Source of the DNA: Nostoc edaphicum CCNP1411 | Lineage (GTDB): Bacteria > Cyanobacteriota > Cyanobacteriia > Cyanobacteriales > Nostocaceae | Direction: 5' to 3' | DNA: 64,000 bases | Assembly (NCBI RefSeq): GCF_014023275.1 | Contig: NZ_CP054698.1 | Location: 7,153,001 to 7,217,000, forward strand | Part shown: positions 55,411 to 64,000 of the stretch, one piece after another | Layout of the letters: every line of letters begins with the position of its first letter | How positions within the stretch are numbered: position 1 is the first letter of the stretch | Position numbers and translations under genes: made by a program | The notes under the pieces: model-generated | What the model was told of the DNA's origin: nothing | The model's input: the letters and a program-made list of their open reading frames with translations, nothing else | Databases searched by the model: none

Positions 55411-56766
55411 TTAGTGTTTCTTTTTCTCTGGATAGGGAGGATATCTCCATTTCAAATCAATCAGAAAAGATTTATTTAATATGCCTCTTTGATAAGAAAA
55501 GTTATCAAAGCCAGCTTTACCATGATAACGACCCATTCCACTAGTACCAATTCCACCAAAAGGTAAAGAAGGAACAGTCAAATGCATAACGGTATCGTTA
55601 ATGCAGACTCCACCAGAGACAGTTTCTTGCAAAATCCGCTCTTGATTTTTTTTATTACTAGAAAAGAAGTATAAAGCAAGGGGTTTTTGTTGTCGATTCA
55701 CAAGGGCGATCGCTTCTGATAAATCTGTATATTCTAGAACAGGAAGAATCGGCCCAAAAATTTCCTCTTGCATGATCTTGTCTTGCCAAGAGACTTGATC
55801 GATAATAGTAGGAGCAATATAAAGATTCTCTAAATTCGTTTCGCCTCCCACTAAAACATTACCACTTTCTAATAATTGCGAAAGGCGGCGAAAATGTTTT
55901 TGATTGATGACTCTAGCATAGCTTTTACTTGCTGAAGGTTCGTCGCCGTAAAAAATTCGTATTTGTTTTTTAATGTTAGTTAATAAATCTTGTTTAATTT
56001 TGCGATTTACTAACAGATAATCAGGTGCAGTACAAGTTTGACCTGCATTAAAGAATTTACCCCAAACAATTCTTTTAGCTGTATGTTCAAGATGAATATT
56101 TTCATCAACAATACAAGGGCTTTTTCCACCTAGCTCAAGGGTAACTGGTGTCAAGTTTTTAGCGGCGGCTGCCATTACAAGTTTACCAACTTCAGTGCCA
56201 CCAGTAAAAAAGATATGATCAAAATTTTGTGACAATAGTTCTTGACTAGTTTCAATACCGCCTTCAATCACTTCAATAAAAGATGGATCGAAATTTTCGT
56301 GAACTATTTTTTCTATGACTTCAGAAGTATAAGGAGCTATTTCTGATGGTTTTAAAATCGCACAATTACCAGCAGCGATCGCACCCACCAATGGCGCAAA
56401 CATTAAATTAAATGGGTAATTCCAAGGGCCAATAATCAGAATCACACCAAGAGGTTCAGAACGAACTTGGGCAGAAGAAAGAAACTGATAAAAGGGAGTC
56501 GCAACCTTCTGTGGTTTTGTCCATGCTCTAATATTGTTGAGAGCATATTTAATTTCTTCTAAAACTCCAATTATTTCAAAATAAGCTTCAAAGCCTGATT
56601 TATGCAAATCAGCTTTTAAAGCTTGAACAATATTATCTTTATTATTCTCAATTGCCTGTTGAAGAATTTTCAGTTGTTGAATCCGAAAATCAAGATTTTT
56701 GGTTTTACCAGTCTGAAAAAACTGTTGCTGATATTCAATTTCATTATAATCTACTTGAGTTAGCAT
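55411..56766 (-). CDS. Aldehyde dehydrogenase, class 3 type
   Basis: This 451-residue NAD(P)-dependent aldehyde dehydrogenase is of the short class-3/fatty-aldehyde type. It has the cofactor region IIGPWNYPFNLMFAPLVGAIAAGNCAILKPSE (around residue 110), the FFTGGTEVGKLVM turn, the general base Glu in VTLELGGKSPCIVDE (around 210), and the catalytic Cys in FNAGQTCTAPDYLLV (around 245). A hydrophobic C-terminus was not seen. It is in the cluster with the oxygenase and halogenase-like genes, so it probably oxidises a cluster aldehyde to an acid, with fatty aldehydes as the family default. Confidence 0.92.
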   Translation of the reverse strand: MLTQVDYNEIEYQQQFFQTGKTKNLDFRIQQLKILQQAIENNKDNIVQALKADLHKSGFEAYFEIIGVLEEIKYALNNIRAWTKPQKVATPFYQFLSSAQVRSEPLGVILIIGPWNYPFNLMFAPLVGAIAAGNCAILKPSEIAPYTSEVIEKIVHENFDPSFIEVIEGGIETSQELLSQNFDHIFFTGGTEVGKLVMAAAAKNLTPVTLELGGKSPCIVDENIHLEHTAKRIVWGKFFNAGQTCTAPDYLLVNRKIKQDLLTNIKKQIRIFYGDEPSASKSYARVINQKHFRRLSQLLESGNVLVGGETNLENLYIAPTIIDQVSWQDKIMQEEIFGPILPVLEYTDLSEAIALVNRQQKPLALYFFSSNKKNQERILQETVSGGVCINDTVMHLTVPSLPFGGIGTSGMGRYHGKAGFDNFSYQRGILNKSFLIDLKWRYPPYPEKKKH

Positions 56767-57099
56767 GGCTTTTTAGGTGTTAAACAGTAGTTATGCAGTA
56801 ATTGAAAGAAAGAATGGCAGTAGCTAAATATACAAGTCTTAAAATTCAACTGCCATTTTCATATTTGTTGTTATCAAACAGAATTCAGGAGTCAGGAGTC
56901 AGAATTCAGAATGAATTGTGTATGACTGGCGGATAGCACAGTGTTAGCGAGTCTTCTCCTGTCGGAGACGCTACGCGAACGATAGCGCAGCGTTAGCGAG
57001 TCTGCGAGCGTCGCGTCTTGATTCTGACCGGAGGCGGAGCGTCTCCGGCTCCGCTCCTGAATTCTGACTTCTGAATTCTTCTTCAATCTCCAGCTAAAA
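56767..57099. repeat. Spacer with EcoRI-type repeat and GC-rich inverted copy
   Basis: Between the ALDH and halogenase-like genes lies ACAGAATTCAGGAGTCAGGAG (56878) continuing as GACTGGCGGATAGCACAGTG and TTAGCGAGTC, then GTCTTCTCC-GGAGACG, then the 37-bp inverted copy of the 24.54 kb repeat (57021-57057). A 64-codon frame in it (56892-57086) is repeat translation, not a gene. The repeat may separate transcription of the flanking genes. Confidence 0.7.
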
Positions 57100-58971
57100 T
57101 TAAGACTTGATTTCCGCTGGCAACGTGACTAATTCTGGAACCTTTAGTGTATTTTCGTCCTTTAAGCTTGGGAGTTCATGAGTCCCATTTTGTAACGTCT
57201 TTTCATTAGCCAAACTAATCCAGGGCTGTAAGTCGGGTTGGTGTTGGTAACTCTTGAAATCTTCTCTAGCTTTTGCAGTGATACTGTTGTCTGGCACGCC
57301 TTTGGTTTTCAATTTGAAAAGCCAGTTATCCCAACCTGCTAGAGCAGATGCTTTTAGCAAAGCGAAAATGTGCTTAAGATTTTGTGGTGCTAACAAACCT
57401 TTTAGTCCAAAACCCTTCCATAGGAACTTAAGGTACCAAATAGCAACGAAAAAGTGAGTGTATTGCATAGATACAAAAACATTAGTTCGTTGGGGTTCGT
57501 ACTTGGTGAGGTGGATGAATTCGTCAAAATCCCGGCTCATTATGTAATTAAAAGGCAATTCATCTGCTCGATGGGTGTACATAAACCCGATGTTGGCGTT
57601 CTTCTCTGCCAACTCTGTTAACTGTTGATAGACAGCAGTTAATATTTCGGTAATATATACACGACCTGGTTGCTTAATTTTTGCCAGGAATTTCAAATCT
57701 AAATGCCACTTACCGACATACAAAGGAATCATCATCCCAAACCACCACATGTTTTCTATGAACATGCGATGACTCATGATGCTAGCGTTACCAAGATGCT
57801 TAGGATGATGGCTGACAAGAAGATTGTTGCGATCGATCATCCCTAAATTAAAGCCATTGTAAACCGCCCGCTTCTTCTCTGCATCTGGCTCACCTGCTAA
57901 CTTGGCACGAATCACTTCTGTAATGGTGTCTATTTCAAAGGACATCATCGTCATTCCCATCGAGTAGAAGGGATCGAAGATAGCTGCTGCATCACCAATT
58001 ACATACCAGTTATCTTTTGAGAGTATGGTCTTGCTCTTGTGCGCTAGCTTGGGCCAGTAATGGAAATCAATTTCCTCTCCGCTCTTGAGCAGTCGATACA
58101 TAATGTTATGGTTTGCTTCTAGAAAAGCATAAAACTTTTCTTTAGTGTTGACAGTCTGGGCCTGAATATAGTCGTGATGGTGGACTAATCCGATTGACAA
58201 CTCCATATTTTGGGTATCTGTGGGAATCATCCAAACCCAATGTCCGTGTCCCATCCAGTGATTAGTAGCATAGTAGTGGCTACAAGTTGAAACTAAAGGA
58301 TCGTAACCACTGTGAAAAATAGTGCGATCGACATTTTTAACGCGCATCCATGCTGAACCATTGTTAACACCACGGACGTTTTCAGGGCCAAACAACACAT
58401 TATCTGTCTTGCGACCGATGATAAACTTGCGTCCTGCCGCATCAATCACATGTTTAGCTGTAAGTTCGAGATACTGACGATCGAGTTTGACTTTGACTAC
58501 GTTCAGGCCATCCCCAGACGTTAGGTCAACATCAACAACACGACCTTGATAAAAGACAGCGCCCATCTGCTGATTCATCCTCAGCACATCCCGCTCAAAT
58601 TTGGGGCGGTGAATCAGAACAGAAGCCAATGGTGGTTGCCGAATAGCCCAGAGATGATGATAGTCATTAATGTTTTCTGTACTTTCTGGATGCTTAGGCC
58701 AATGAAAGTTTAAACCAAATTTTGGCGGATGATGCTCAACCATGTAGTCATAAAGACCCAACTCCTTGCAGATCATCAGGGTAGAGATTTCAACCGCTGA
58801 CTCACCCACTTTCAAATCCTTTTCTGTCCGTTCTTCAGGACGAGGATCGACCAAAGCAATTTTGATATTAGGAACATTAAGTAGTAGGTGGCGAGCTTGA
58901 CATACTCCCGCCAATCCAGCACCCATAATGACTACATCATAATCATAGGTTTGGCACTGAGTGTTGTTCAT
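57100..58971 (-). CDS. Flavin-dependent halogenase-like monooxygenase, copy 2
   Basis: This 623-residue FAD protein has GAGLAG (residues 17-22) in the first Rossmann turn, GES at 56-58, PPKFGLNFHW (about 82-91, with Lys84 at the place of the halogenase catalytic lysine), the halogenase signature WxWxIP at 245-250 (HWVWMIP), and GDAAAIFDPFYSMG (326-339). This set fits flavin-dependent halogenases of the pyrrole/phenol type, or a related monooxygenase. The C-terminal 200 residues, with a hydrophobic segment near 520, are longer than in tryptophan halogenases. It is the second of a tandem pair and is strongly similar to copy 1. The substrate is unknown; a PKS-bound or free polyene/phenol is possible. 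Confidence 0.8.
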   Translation of the reverse strand: MNNTQCQTYDYDVVIMGAGLAGVCQARHLLLNVPNIKIALVDPRPEERTEKDLKVGESAVEISTLMICKELGLYDYMVEHHPPKFGLNFHWPKHPESTENINDYHHLWAIRQPPLASVLIHRPKFERDVLRMNQQMGAVFYQGRVVDVDLTSGDGLNVVKVKLDRQYLELTAKHVIDAAGRKFIIGRKTDNVLFGPENVRGVNNGSAWMRVKNVDRTIFHSGYDPLVSTCSHYYATNHWMGHGHWVWMIPTDTQNMELSIGLVHHHDYIQAQTVNTKEKFYAFLEANHNIMYRLLKSGEEIDFHYWPKLAHKSKTILSKDNWYVIGDAAAIFDPFYSMGMTMMSFEIDTITEVIRAKLAGEPDAEKKRAVYNGFNLGMIDRNNLLVSHHPKHLGNASIMSHRMFIENMWWFGMMIPLYVGKWHLDLKFLAKIKQPGRVYITEILTAVYQQLTELAEKNANIGFMYTHRADELPFNYIMSRDFDEFIHLTKYEPQRTNVFVSMQYTHFFVAIWYLKFLWKGFGLKGLLAPQNLKHIFALLKASALAGWDNWLFKLKTKGVPDNSITAKAREDFKSYQHQPDLQPWISLANEKTLQNGTHELPSLKDENTLKVPELVTLPAEIKS

Positions 58972-59157
58972 TGCATTTTCCTTTTCGCTAACTAGAAAAT
59001 TTGATGAATTTGAAAAATTTCGTCGGAAAGTTCAGGAATTTTGAGTTATTTCTTTCCTTTGTGTCCTCTGTGAGCTTCTTTACGAGTGGAAGCAGGCGAC
59101 TCTTTTAGATAATTCTTAAAAGTAGACGTTTTGCGGCTACTTTTAAACACAATCTAG

Positions 59158-59200
59158 TAATGAAAAGTTTGTAGTAAGCACTTTAGTGCTGAGAAAATTA
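59158..59200. repeat. Interspersed hairpin repeat, copy B
   Basis: TAATGAAAAGTTTGTAGTAAGCACTTTAGTGCTGAG is a near-perfect reverse-complement copy of the repeat at 40568-40612, with the hairpin AGCACT-TT-AGTGCT. It lies in the spacer between the two halogenase-like genes. Confidence 0.8.
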
Positions 59201-59220
59201 AGGACTACTAGATAGGATTG

Positions 59221-61041
59221 CTATAACTCAGATGTGACTAGCTCTTGCTCTGGCAATTTTTGAGATTCAGCACTCTTACTCTTGAGCCAAGGCTCCAATT
59301 CAGGTTGATGTCTATAATTCTTGAACTCTTCTGTCACCCTAGCAATTTCACTATTAGCTGCCGTACCTTTGGTCTTGCGTCGGTAAATTAGATCATCCCA
59401 ACTAGATTGAGCAGATGCATTGAGTAAAGCAAAAACATATTTTAGATTAACTGGTGACAACACACCTTTTAGTCCAAAACCTTTCCACAAAAATTTGAGA
59501 TACCAAAGAGCAACAAAGAAGTAAATGTTTTTCATGTATGCAAAAACATTGCATCTTTGAGGTTCGTATTTTGTGTTTTGCAAATAGCTATCAAATTCTT
59601 GGGTCATGTAGTAACCGAAGGGTAATTGCTGCCCTCGGTGAACATACATCATGCCAATATTAGCATCTTTTTCTATGAGTTCATTGAACTGTTCATACAC
59701 ATGAGACATCAATGTTCTGATCACTTGACGACTTTGTTGGCTAAATCTGCGGAGAAACTTCAAATCTAAATGCCATTTGCCAACATACAAAGGCACAATC
59801 ATCCCGAACCACCACATGTTTTCTAGATAGACGCGCCAGCTCATGATGCTAGCATGACCAAGTTGTTTGGCGTGGTCGTGGAGAAGATGATTGCAAGACT
59901 CTACATAGCCAAGATTGTAGGCATTATACACAGCCCGCTTCTTCTCTGCATCCGGTTCACCTGCTAATTTTGCTCGGATAATTTCTGTGACACTTTCCAT
60001 TTGAAATGTCATCATTACCATTCCTAAGGAATAGAAAGGATCGAAGATGGCAGCTGCATCACCAATTACATACCAATTGTCTGGAGAAAACAGAGTTTTA
60101 CTCTTGTGTGCCACCCTTGGTAAGTAATGAAAGTCAATATCTTCTCCACTCTTGACTAGTTGGTAAAGAATGTTGTGATTTGATTCTAAAAAAGCATAAA
60201 ACTTTTCTTTGGTGTTAACGCTCTGCGCTGGGATGACTTCATGATGATGAGATACCCCTACTGATAATTCCATAGTCTGAGTATCTGTAGGAATGACCCA
60301 GATCCAATGGCCGTGACCCATCATGTGATTAGTGGCATAGTAATGGCTACATGTAGCACCTGTAGGATCGTAACCACTGTGAAAAATGGTGCGATCGACA
60401 TTTTTAACCCGTACCCATGCAGAACCATTGTTAAGACCAGCGAGTTTCTCAGGGCCAAAAAGTAGATTGTCTGTTTTCTGACCAATGATAAATTTGCGTC
60501 CTGCTGCATCAATAAGATGCTTGGTTGTAAGTTCTAGGTAGTCATTACCTATTTTCACCTTAACATTGTTTGGGATATCACCAGAGCCTAAATCAACGTT
60601 GACTACACGACCATTGTAAAAGTCAACTCCCATCTCCTTATTCATTTTCAAGACATCCCGCTCGAACTTGGCGCGGTTCATGAGAACGGAAGCTAGCGGG
60701 GGTTGTTTAATAGACCAGACATGATAGTAGTCATCGATGGTCTGTGTATTTTTTGGGTCTTTGGGCCAATGATAGTTTAGTCCAAATTTCGGTGGATGAT
60801 TCTCAATTAAATAATCATAAAGACCTAACTCTTTGCCGAAAAAGAGAGTAGAAACTTCGACAGTTGACTCACCAATTTTTAAATCTTTTTCAGTCCGTTC
60901 TTCAGGACGTGGGTCAATTAAGGCGATTTTGATGTTGGGAATATTCAGCAGCAAGTGACGAGCTTGACATACTCCAGCGATCCCAGCACCCATAATGACG
61001 ATATCGTAAGCTTGAGACTGAGTTGTGTTGTTCACTGACAT
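59221..61041 (-). CDS. Flavin-dependent halogenase-like monooxygenase, copy 1
   Basis: This 606-residue paralogue of the following gene is similar along its whole length. It has GAGIAG (residues 18-23), GES, NHPPKFGLNYHW with the Lys in the halogenase position, WxWxIP as HWIWVIP, and GDAAAIFDPFYSLGM. The strongest differences are at the C-terminal 60 residues and in short surface loops. It starts 61 bases after the polyketide synthase gene on the same strand and is probably in its transcript. Two non-identical flavin enzymes suggest two modification steps. The call halogenase is from motifs; a plain hydroxylase or epoxidase is possible. Confidence 0.8.
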   Translation of the reverse strand: MSVNNTTQSQAYDIVIMGAGIAGVCQARHLLLNIPNIKIALIDPRPEERTEKDLKIGESTVEVSTLFFGKELGLYDYLIENHPPKFGLNYHWPKDPKNTQTIDDYYHVWSIKQPPLASVLMNRAKFERDVLKMNKEMGVDFYNGRVVNVDLGSGDIPNNVKVKIGNDYLELTTKHLIDAAGRKFIIGQKTDNLLFGPEKLAGLNNGSAWVRVKNVDRTIFHSGYDPTGATCSHYYATNHMMGHGHWIWVIPTDTQTMELSVGVSHHHEVIPAQSVNTKEKFYAFLESNHNILYQLVKSGEDIDFHYLPRVAHKSKTLFSPDNWYVIGDAAAIFDPFYSLGMVMMTFQMESVTEIIRAKLAGEPDAEKKRAVYNAYNLGYVESCNHLLHDHAKQLGHASIMSWRVYLENMWWFGMIVPLYVGKWHLDLKFLRRFSQQSRQVIRTLMSHVYEQFNELIEKDANIGMMYVHRGQQLPFGYYMTQEFDSYLQNTKYEPQRCNVFAYMKNIYFFVALWYLKFLWKGFGLKGVLSPVNLKYVFALLNASAQSSWDDLIYRRKTKGTAANSEIARVTEEFKNYRHQPELEPWLKSKSAESQKLPEQELVTSEL

Positions 61042-61102
61042 TTCCTATTTCGATGACTAAAAGTTTTGCGAGGTAAGCAGATTTTTGATTGATTAAAGTT
61101 AG

Positions 61103-64000
61103 TTAAATTGAGCCAGCAATCCAATTTAAAGAGCGGAATGGGACAACAACTAGAGCAATTATTCTTTCAGGGCTGCGTGTCAGTTGAATGGGAAAAGTGA
61201 GAACTTTAAGTTGACTGTTAAGAGCCACATCACTGAATAAAATGCTATCCCCTTCTATGCGTTCGATCGCTAGGTTAATGTCTTTTGCCTTAGTCGCCTT
61301 ACGCAAGGCTTCTATGGCTGTCCAAATCCGCGTACCAGCCCGATCTACCGAGTCTTTGCTTTCTAGCTGTTGGATTAATGGGTATCGAGAAGAACTTAGT
61401 AAGGCAACCCAATCTTCTACACTGCGATGAGTTACCGGTTCAATATCACAACCCTGCACTCCTCGACCGGCAACACAGAAACAAACACGTTCGTCATGGG
61501 AAAGCGATACTTCTATTTTTTCTTCTGCGAGTCCTACAACTACTGGTTTACCAGATTCCGTCCACTGAATCCGTACTTTGGATATGAGATTAGCATTATT
61601 GTTCAGCAGTTGAGCGATCGCTCTATGGAATAGAGGTAGTTCCAGTTGATGACGTTCCGTGGGTAATAGTGCATGGATACCAGGGAGATAAGCCAATGAT
61701 ATCTCTGGTGCAACGACTTTGAATAAAGGCGATCGATTGCTCAATTCTCTGTAAATAATCTGTTCATCCCTCTGGCTAGGATCGGCCAAATCTTCAGCAG
61801 TGGGATTCTCTTCACGGTGTTCTAGTATCCGCAATTGATAGCTACTGAGTCTTTCCATAACACGCCCATCGGCAGCTAAAAGAAAAACATTACTGTGATA
61901 CTGTTGACCTTCTCGCCCTTGGGGTGTGGTAACACCAATATATGAACCACTTCCATCTCGATCTGATTGATCGATTTCCAGACTGTCGATGCGGATGGGC
62001 AAACAAAGATCCTGTGGAATTACTAGTTGTCCAGCTTGCAGCAATGAGTCTCTGCAATAAGGATCTCCGAGCAAGAAAGGCCCTTGCGCTCTATCTAAAG
62101 ATTGTTCTTGCTCCTGGGCAGAATACAAGTTTCTGTGGGTTTTGAATATACACCTGTGGGAATTCAGGCTATAAATCTGTTGTAAACGCTGAAACTTGGG
62201 GCCTTGGAACAGTAACCAACTATAAAGATCCGCTTTCGGCTCAATATCTAGAGGTACTTCTGGAAGTTCAACCTGTTCTACAGATGGATTACTTTCAACA
62301 CCTAGTAAAAATGTGGCTGAAAAATGGCTGATGGCAAATCCTGTCTGTTCGGTTTTGATAGTTACATAAACTTGCTGTGGATCATTTTTTAGTTCTCGTT
62401 CAAGTACCTCTGCATGAATTTCGATGTCCACTCCTTTGTCAGGAGCTACAACAATCGGACGTTCCAAACGAATATCTTTTATCTGCACAGTTGGTAAGGA
62501 ATCTTTGCCAGTGACATAGGCAACTGCTTGGGCCATAGCCTCCAAACCGAATACAGTCGGGAACAGATATGAACCTTTATAGAGGTGATCCTGTAAGTAT
62601 GAATCCTGCTCAAGATTGAGGTGCGCTCTCAAAACAACCTCTACACCCGGTTGATAAATCAGAATCTTCTCTAAAAACTTCGACGAAGCAGGAGGTGAGA
62701 ACAATCCTGGATACCAAGTATCAAAACCACTTGATTCAAAAGCAGCTAAGGTTTGCATAGGTGCTGCGATCGCAACTCGCAAATCTGCGGGTTCATTTTT
62801 GATTAAATGCAAGAATCGACTAACGCCTGCATCTTTGGGAATGGCACTGATACCCATTTTGTTCAGGCTCCGAACGCTACCCATCCGCGCTCCCATTCCT
62901 ACCTCTTCCCACACACTATATGCCATTGAAATCACGGCGGTTTGAGGGTGTTGAGCTTTAAAACGGCGTAAAATCAGATCCAAAGTTTCATTAGAGAAGC
63001 CATACCAAGCATTGCGTTGCATCCCTGTAAAGCCGATGACCGAGGAAAAACCGGCGAAAAGCTTCAGTGGAGTAGCTTCCAGTGCTTTGTATAGATTAAT
63101 CAAACCGAGAAGTTTAGGACTGATTTCATCAAATGCTGCTTCTGTAGAAACTTGCTCAATCAGTCTTGGCTTATTAAGAGCAGCTCCATGAATTACTCCT
63201 GATATCTCACCTAGCTCTTGTCTGACTTTTTGCAAGAGATTTACTACTGCCTGGTAGTCAGCAACGTCACATGCATAGTAGTGGCAGGTTAGTCCTTCAG
63301 CATAAAAGCGCCCAAGAGTACGGGTAATATCAGAACTACTACTTTGTTGAATGTTGTCATCAGGATGAGGTGAACGTCCTACAAGTGCCACACGGATACC
63401 TGTGTCTTTAGCTAGAGCCAGGGCACACTCGGCAGTAATCCCTTTTGCTCCACCGGTGACGAGGATGACATCCTCAGATGACCAAGTAATTTGACGATCT
63501 AGATAATCTACAGGTTGTTGCACCTGAGGCCGAGGAACGTAGCGCTTGAGATCAGTATCGTAACTTACAGTTGTATAAACATGGGGAGTAGAGAGTTCTC
63601 TGAAGACACATTCTGCCAGACTGCTGGGATCTACCGTGGGGGAGAAATCAACTACCCGAACTTTGAGATCGATGCGCTCTAGATGCAAACTCGCTGCAAA
63701 GCCAACTGTACAACATTGTTCAATATCTGCTAGTGGTAGTTGCGCTCCGAAATATCCCCCACTAAATTGGACATAAGCAACTGTTGTATGGTCACGGGAT
63801 GCTAGAGGTGGAGTGGCGACACTGCGTAACCGTTCAATCATGCCAATCAAACGGGCTTCTGATGACAATTGAGTGTTGGGCGTACAAGGCAATACTGCAA
63901 TGAAGTGAGTTACATCGACGTTGTTAGTGAGTGTCTGAGGGCTGACTTCTGCAAAAGTTACACTTTGAACTTGAGCGCCTTGAGTGCGAAGCCGATCGCA
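61103..64000 (-). CDS. Enediyne-type (PKSE-like) iterative polyketide synthase, C-terminal half: KR-DH-PPTase
   Basis: The frame is open to the window edge, so the 965 codons seen are the C-terminal part of a larger protein. In order: a KR structural region (about residues 1-150), an NADPH-binding VTGGAKGITAECALALA (about 180), the KR active site FSSVIGFTGMQRNAWYGFSNE, a hot-dog dehydratase with HxxxGxxxxP (HLYKGSYLFP) and DxxxQ (DSLLQ), and an integrated 4'-phosphopantetheinyl transferase with GCDIEPVTHRS and WTAIEALRKA near the C-terminus. KR-DH-PPTase in this order is that of enediyne PKSE enzymes (KS-AT-ACP-KR-DH-PPTase), which make a polyene and self-activate. PUFA-synthase-like enzymes are the main alternative. 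Confidence 0.88.
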   Translation of the reverse strand, partial: CDRLRTQGAQVQSVTFAEVSPQTLTNNVDVTHFIAVLPCTPNTQLSSEARLIGMIERLRSVATPPLASRDHTTVAYVQFSGGYFGAQLPLADIEQCCTVGFAASLHLERIDLKVRVVDFSPTVDPSSLAECVFRELSTPHVYTTVSYDTDLKRYVPRPQVQQPVDYLDRQITWSSEDVILVTGGAKGITAECALALAKDTGIRVALVGRSPHPDDNIQQSSSSDITRTLGRFYAEGLTCHYYACDVADYQAVVNLLQKVRQELGEISGVIHGAALNKPRLIEQVSTEAAFDEISPKLLGLINLYKALEATPLKLFAGFSSVIGFTGMQRNAWYGFSNETLDLILRRFKAQHPQTAVISMAYSVWEEVGMGARMGSVRSLNKMGISAIPKDAGVSRFLHLIKNEPADLRVAIAAPMQTLAAFESSGFDTWYPGLFSPPASSKFLEKILIYQPGVEVVLRAHLNLEQDSYLQDHLYKGSYLFPTVFGLEAMAQAVAYVTGKDSLPTVQIKDIRLERPIVVAPDKGVDIEIHAEVLERELKNDPQQVYVTIKTEQTGFAISHFSATFLLGVESNPSVEQVELPEVPLDIEPKADLYSWLLFQGPKFQRLQQIYSLNSHRCIFKTHRNLYSAQEQEQSLDRAQGPFLLGDPYCRDSLLQAGQLVIPQDLCLPIRIDSLEIDQSDRDGSGSYIGVTTPQGREGQQYHSNVFLLAADGRVMERLSSYQLRILEHREENPTAEDLADPSQRDEQIIYRELSNRSPLFKVVAPEISLAYLPGIHALLPTERHQLELPLFHRAIAQLLNNNANLISKVRIQWTESGKPVVVGLAEEKIEVSLSHDERVCFCVAGRGVQGCDIEPVTHRSVEDWVALLSSSRYPLIQQLESKDSVDRAGTRIWTAIEALRKATKAKDINLAIERIEGDSILFSDVALNSQLKVLTFPIQLTRSPERIIALVVVPFRSLNWIAGSI

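Noticed and set aside
56892..57086. 64-codon minus-strand frame between ALDH and halogenase-like genes
   Set aside because: It is a translation of the interspersed repeat (Arg/Ser-rich, no family) and shares its DNA words with other non-coding spacers.
63890..63892. TTG start codon for the polyketide synthase gene
   Set aside because: The frame remains open upstream to the window edge for another 36 codons, and the sequence before it (FAEVSPQTLTNNVDVTHFIAV) looks like normal protein. The real start lies outside the window.

Overview
The window looks like the chromosome of a filamentous, Nostoc-type cyanobacterium. The sequence is AT-rich by eye and full of HIP1 octamers (GCGATCGC). It carries Ycf34, a cyanobacterial PfkB kinase, a PEP-CTERM protein, NrtS and an HstK-type Ser/Thr kinase-histidine kinase. 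Its intergenic spaces are crowded with heptamer repeats (TGCCTTC), C-rich hairpin repeats and an EcoRI-rich family (GAATTCAGGAGTCAGGAGTC) typical of Nostocales. No rRNA, tRNA, CRISPR array or intact transposase gene was recognised.

Layout. 0-6.5 kb: a LivK-type binding protein, a broken NMT1/TauA-type binding protein, a TPR protein, and the decayed remains of a uracil-catabolism (URC) locus (a GTP-cyclohydrolase-II-like urc1 and a upp, each with several independent lesions), then an MpsC/DUF2294 protein tail-to-tail with a response regulator. 6.9-9 kb: CCA-adding enzyme, Ycf34, a small Cys protein. 9.2-15.1 kb: a co-directional run of oxygenase genes (Mpo1-like, two Rieske oxygenases, a GNAT-like protein, a ferritin-like di-iron protein, an AurF-like di-iron protein, and a plant-type ferredoxin). 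15.6-27.7 kb: PfkB kinase, IlvD, LysR regulator, arylsulfatase, BASS-type transporter, ferrochelatase-like protein with a natural His8 tail, TauE/SafE half-transporter, formamidase, and another non-haem iron protein. 28-34 kb: an 1864-residue sensor kinase flanked by two copies of one repeat. 34.4-38.2 kb: DUF4336, a Panacea/RelE-like toxin-antitoxin pair, a GTPase. 38.6-42.3 kb: a nitrate-type ABC transporter with NrtS. 42.6-44.2 kb: an ECF42 sigma factor with its DGPF partner. 44.4-50.4 kb: PEP-CTERM protein, UbiA prenyltransferase, GMC oxidoreductase, a duplicated RTX protein.

50.9-64 kb is the most striking part. It is a minus-strand gene cluster whose first visible gene, cut by the window edge, is the KR-DH-phosphopantetheinyl-transferase half of an iterative polyketide synthase of enediyne (PKSE) architecture. 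It is followed by two flavin-halogenase-like paralogues, an aldehyde dehydrogenase, a carotenoid-oxygenase-family enzyme and three tandem DUF1702 (UnbL) paralogues. UnbL is a companion of PKSE in enediyne loci. The gene content suggests a polyene made by the PKS, then oxidised or halogenated and possibly cleaved; the product is unknown.

Genome dynamics are unusually visible. There are two non-autonomous insertions with target-site duplications (in upp and at 48 kb), a cloverleaf-like inverted-repeat element at 15.3 kb, a 21-bp insertion inside a HIP1 site, and a repeat that has become the C-terminal coding sequence of the formamidase gene. All functional calls come from reading motifs by eye; no database search was run.
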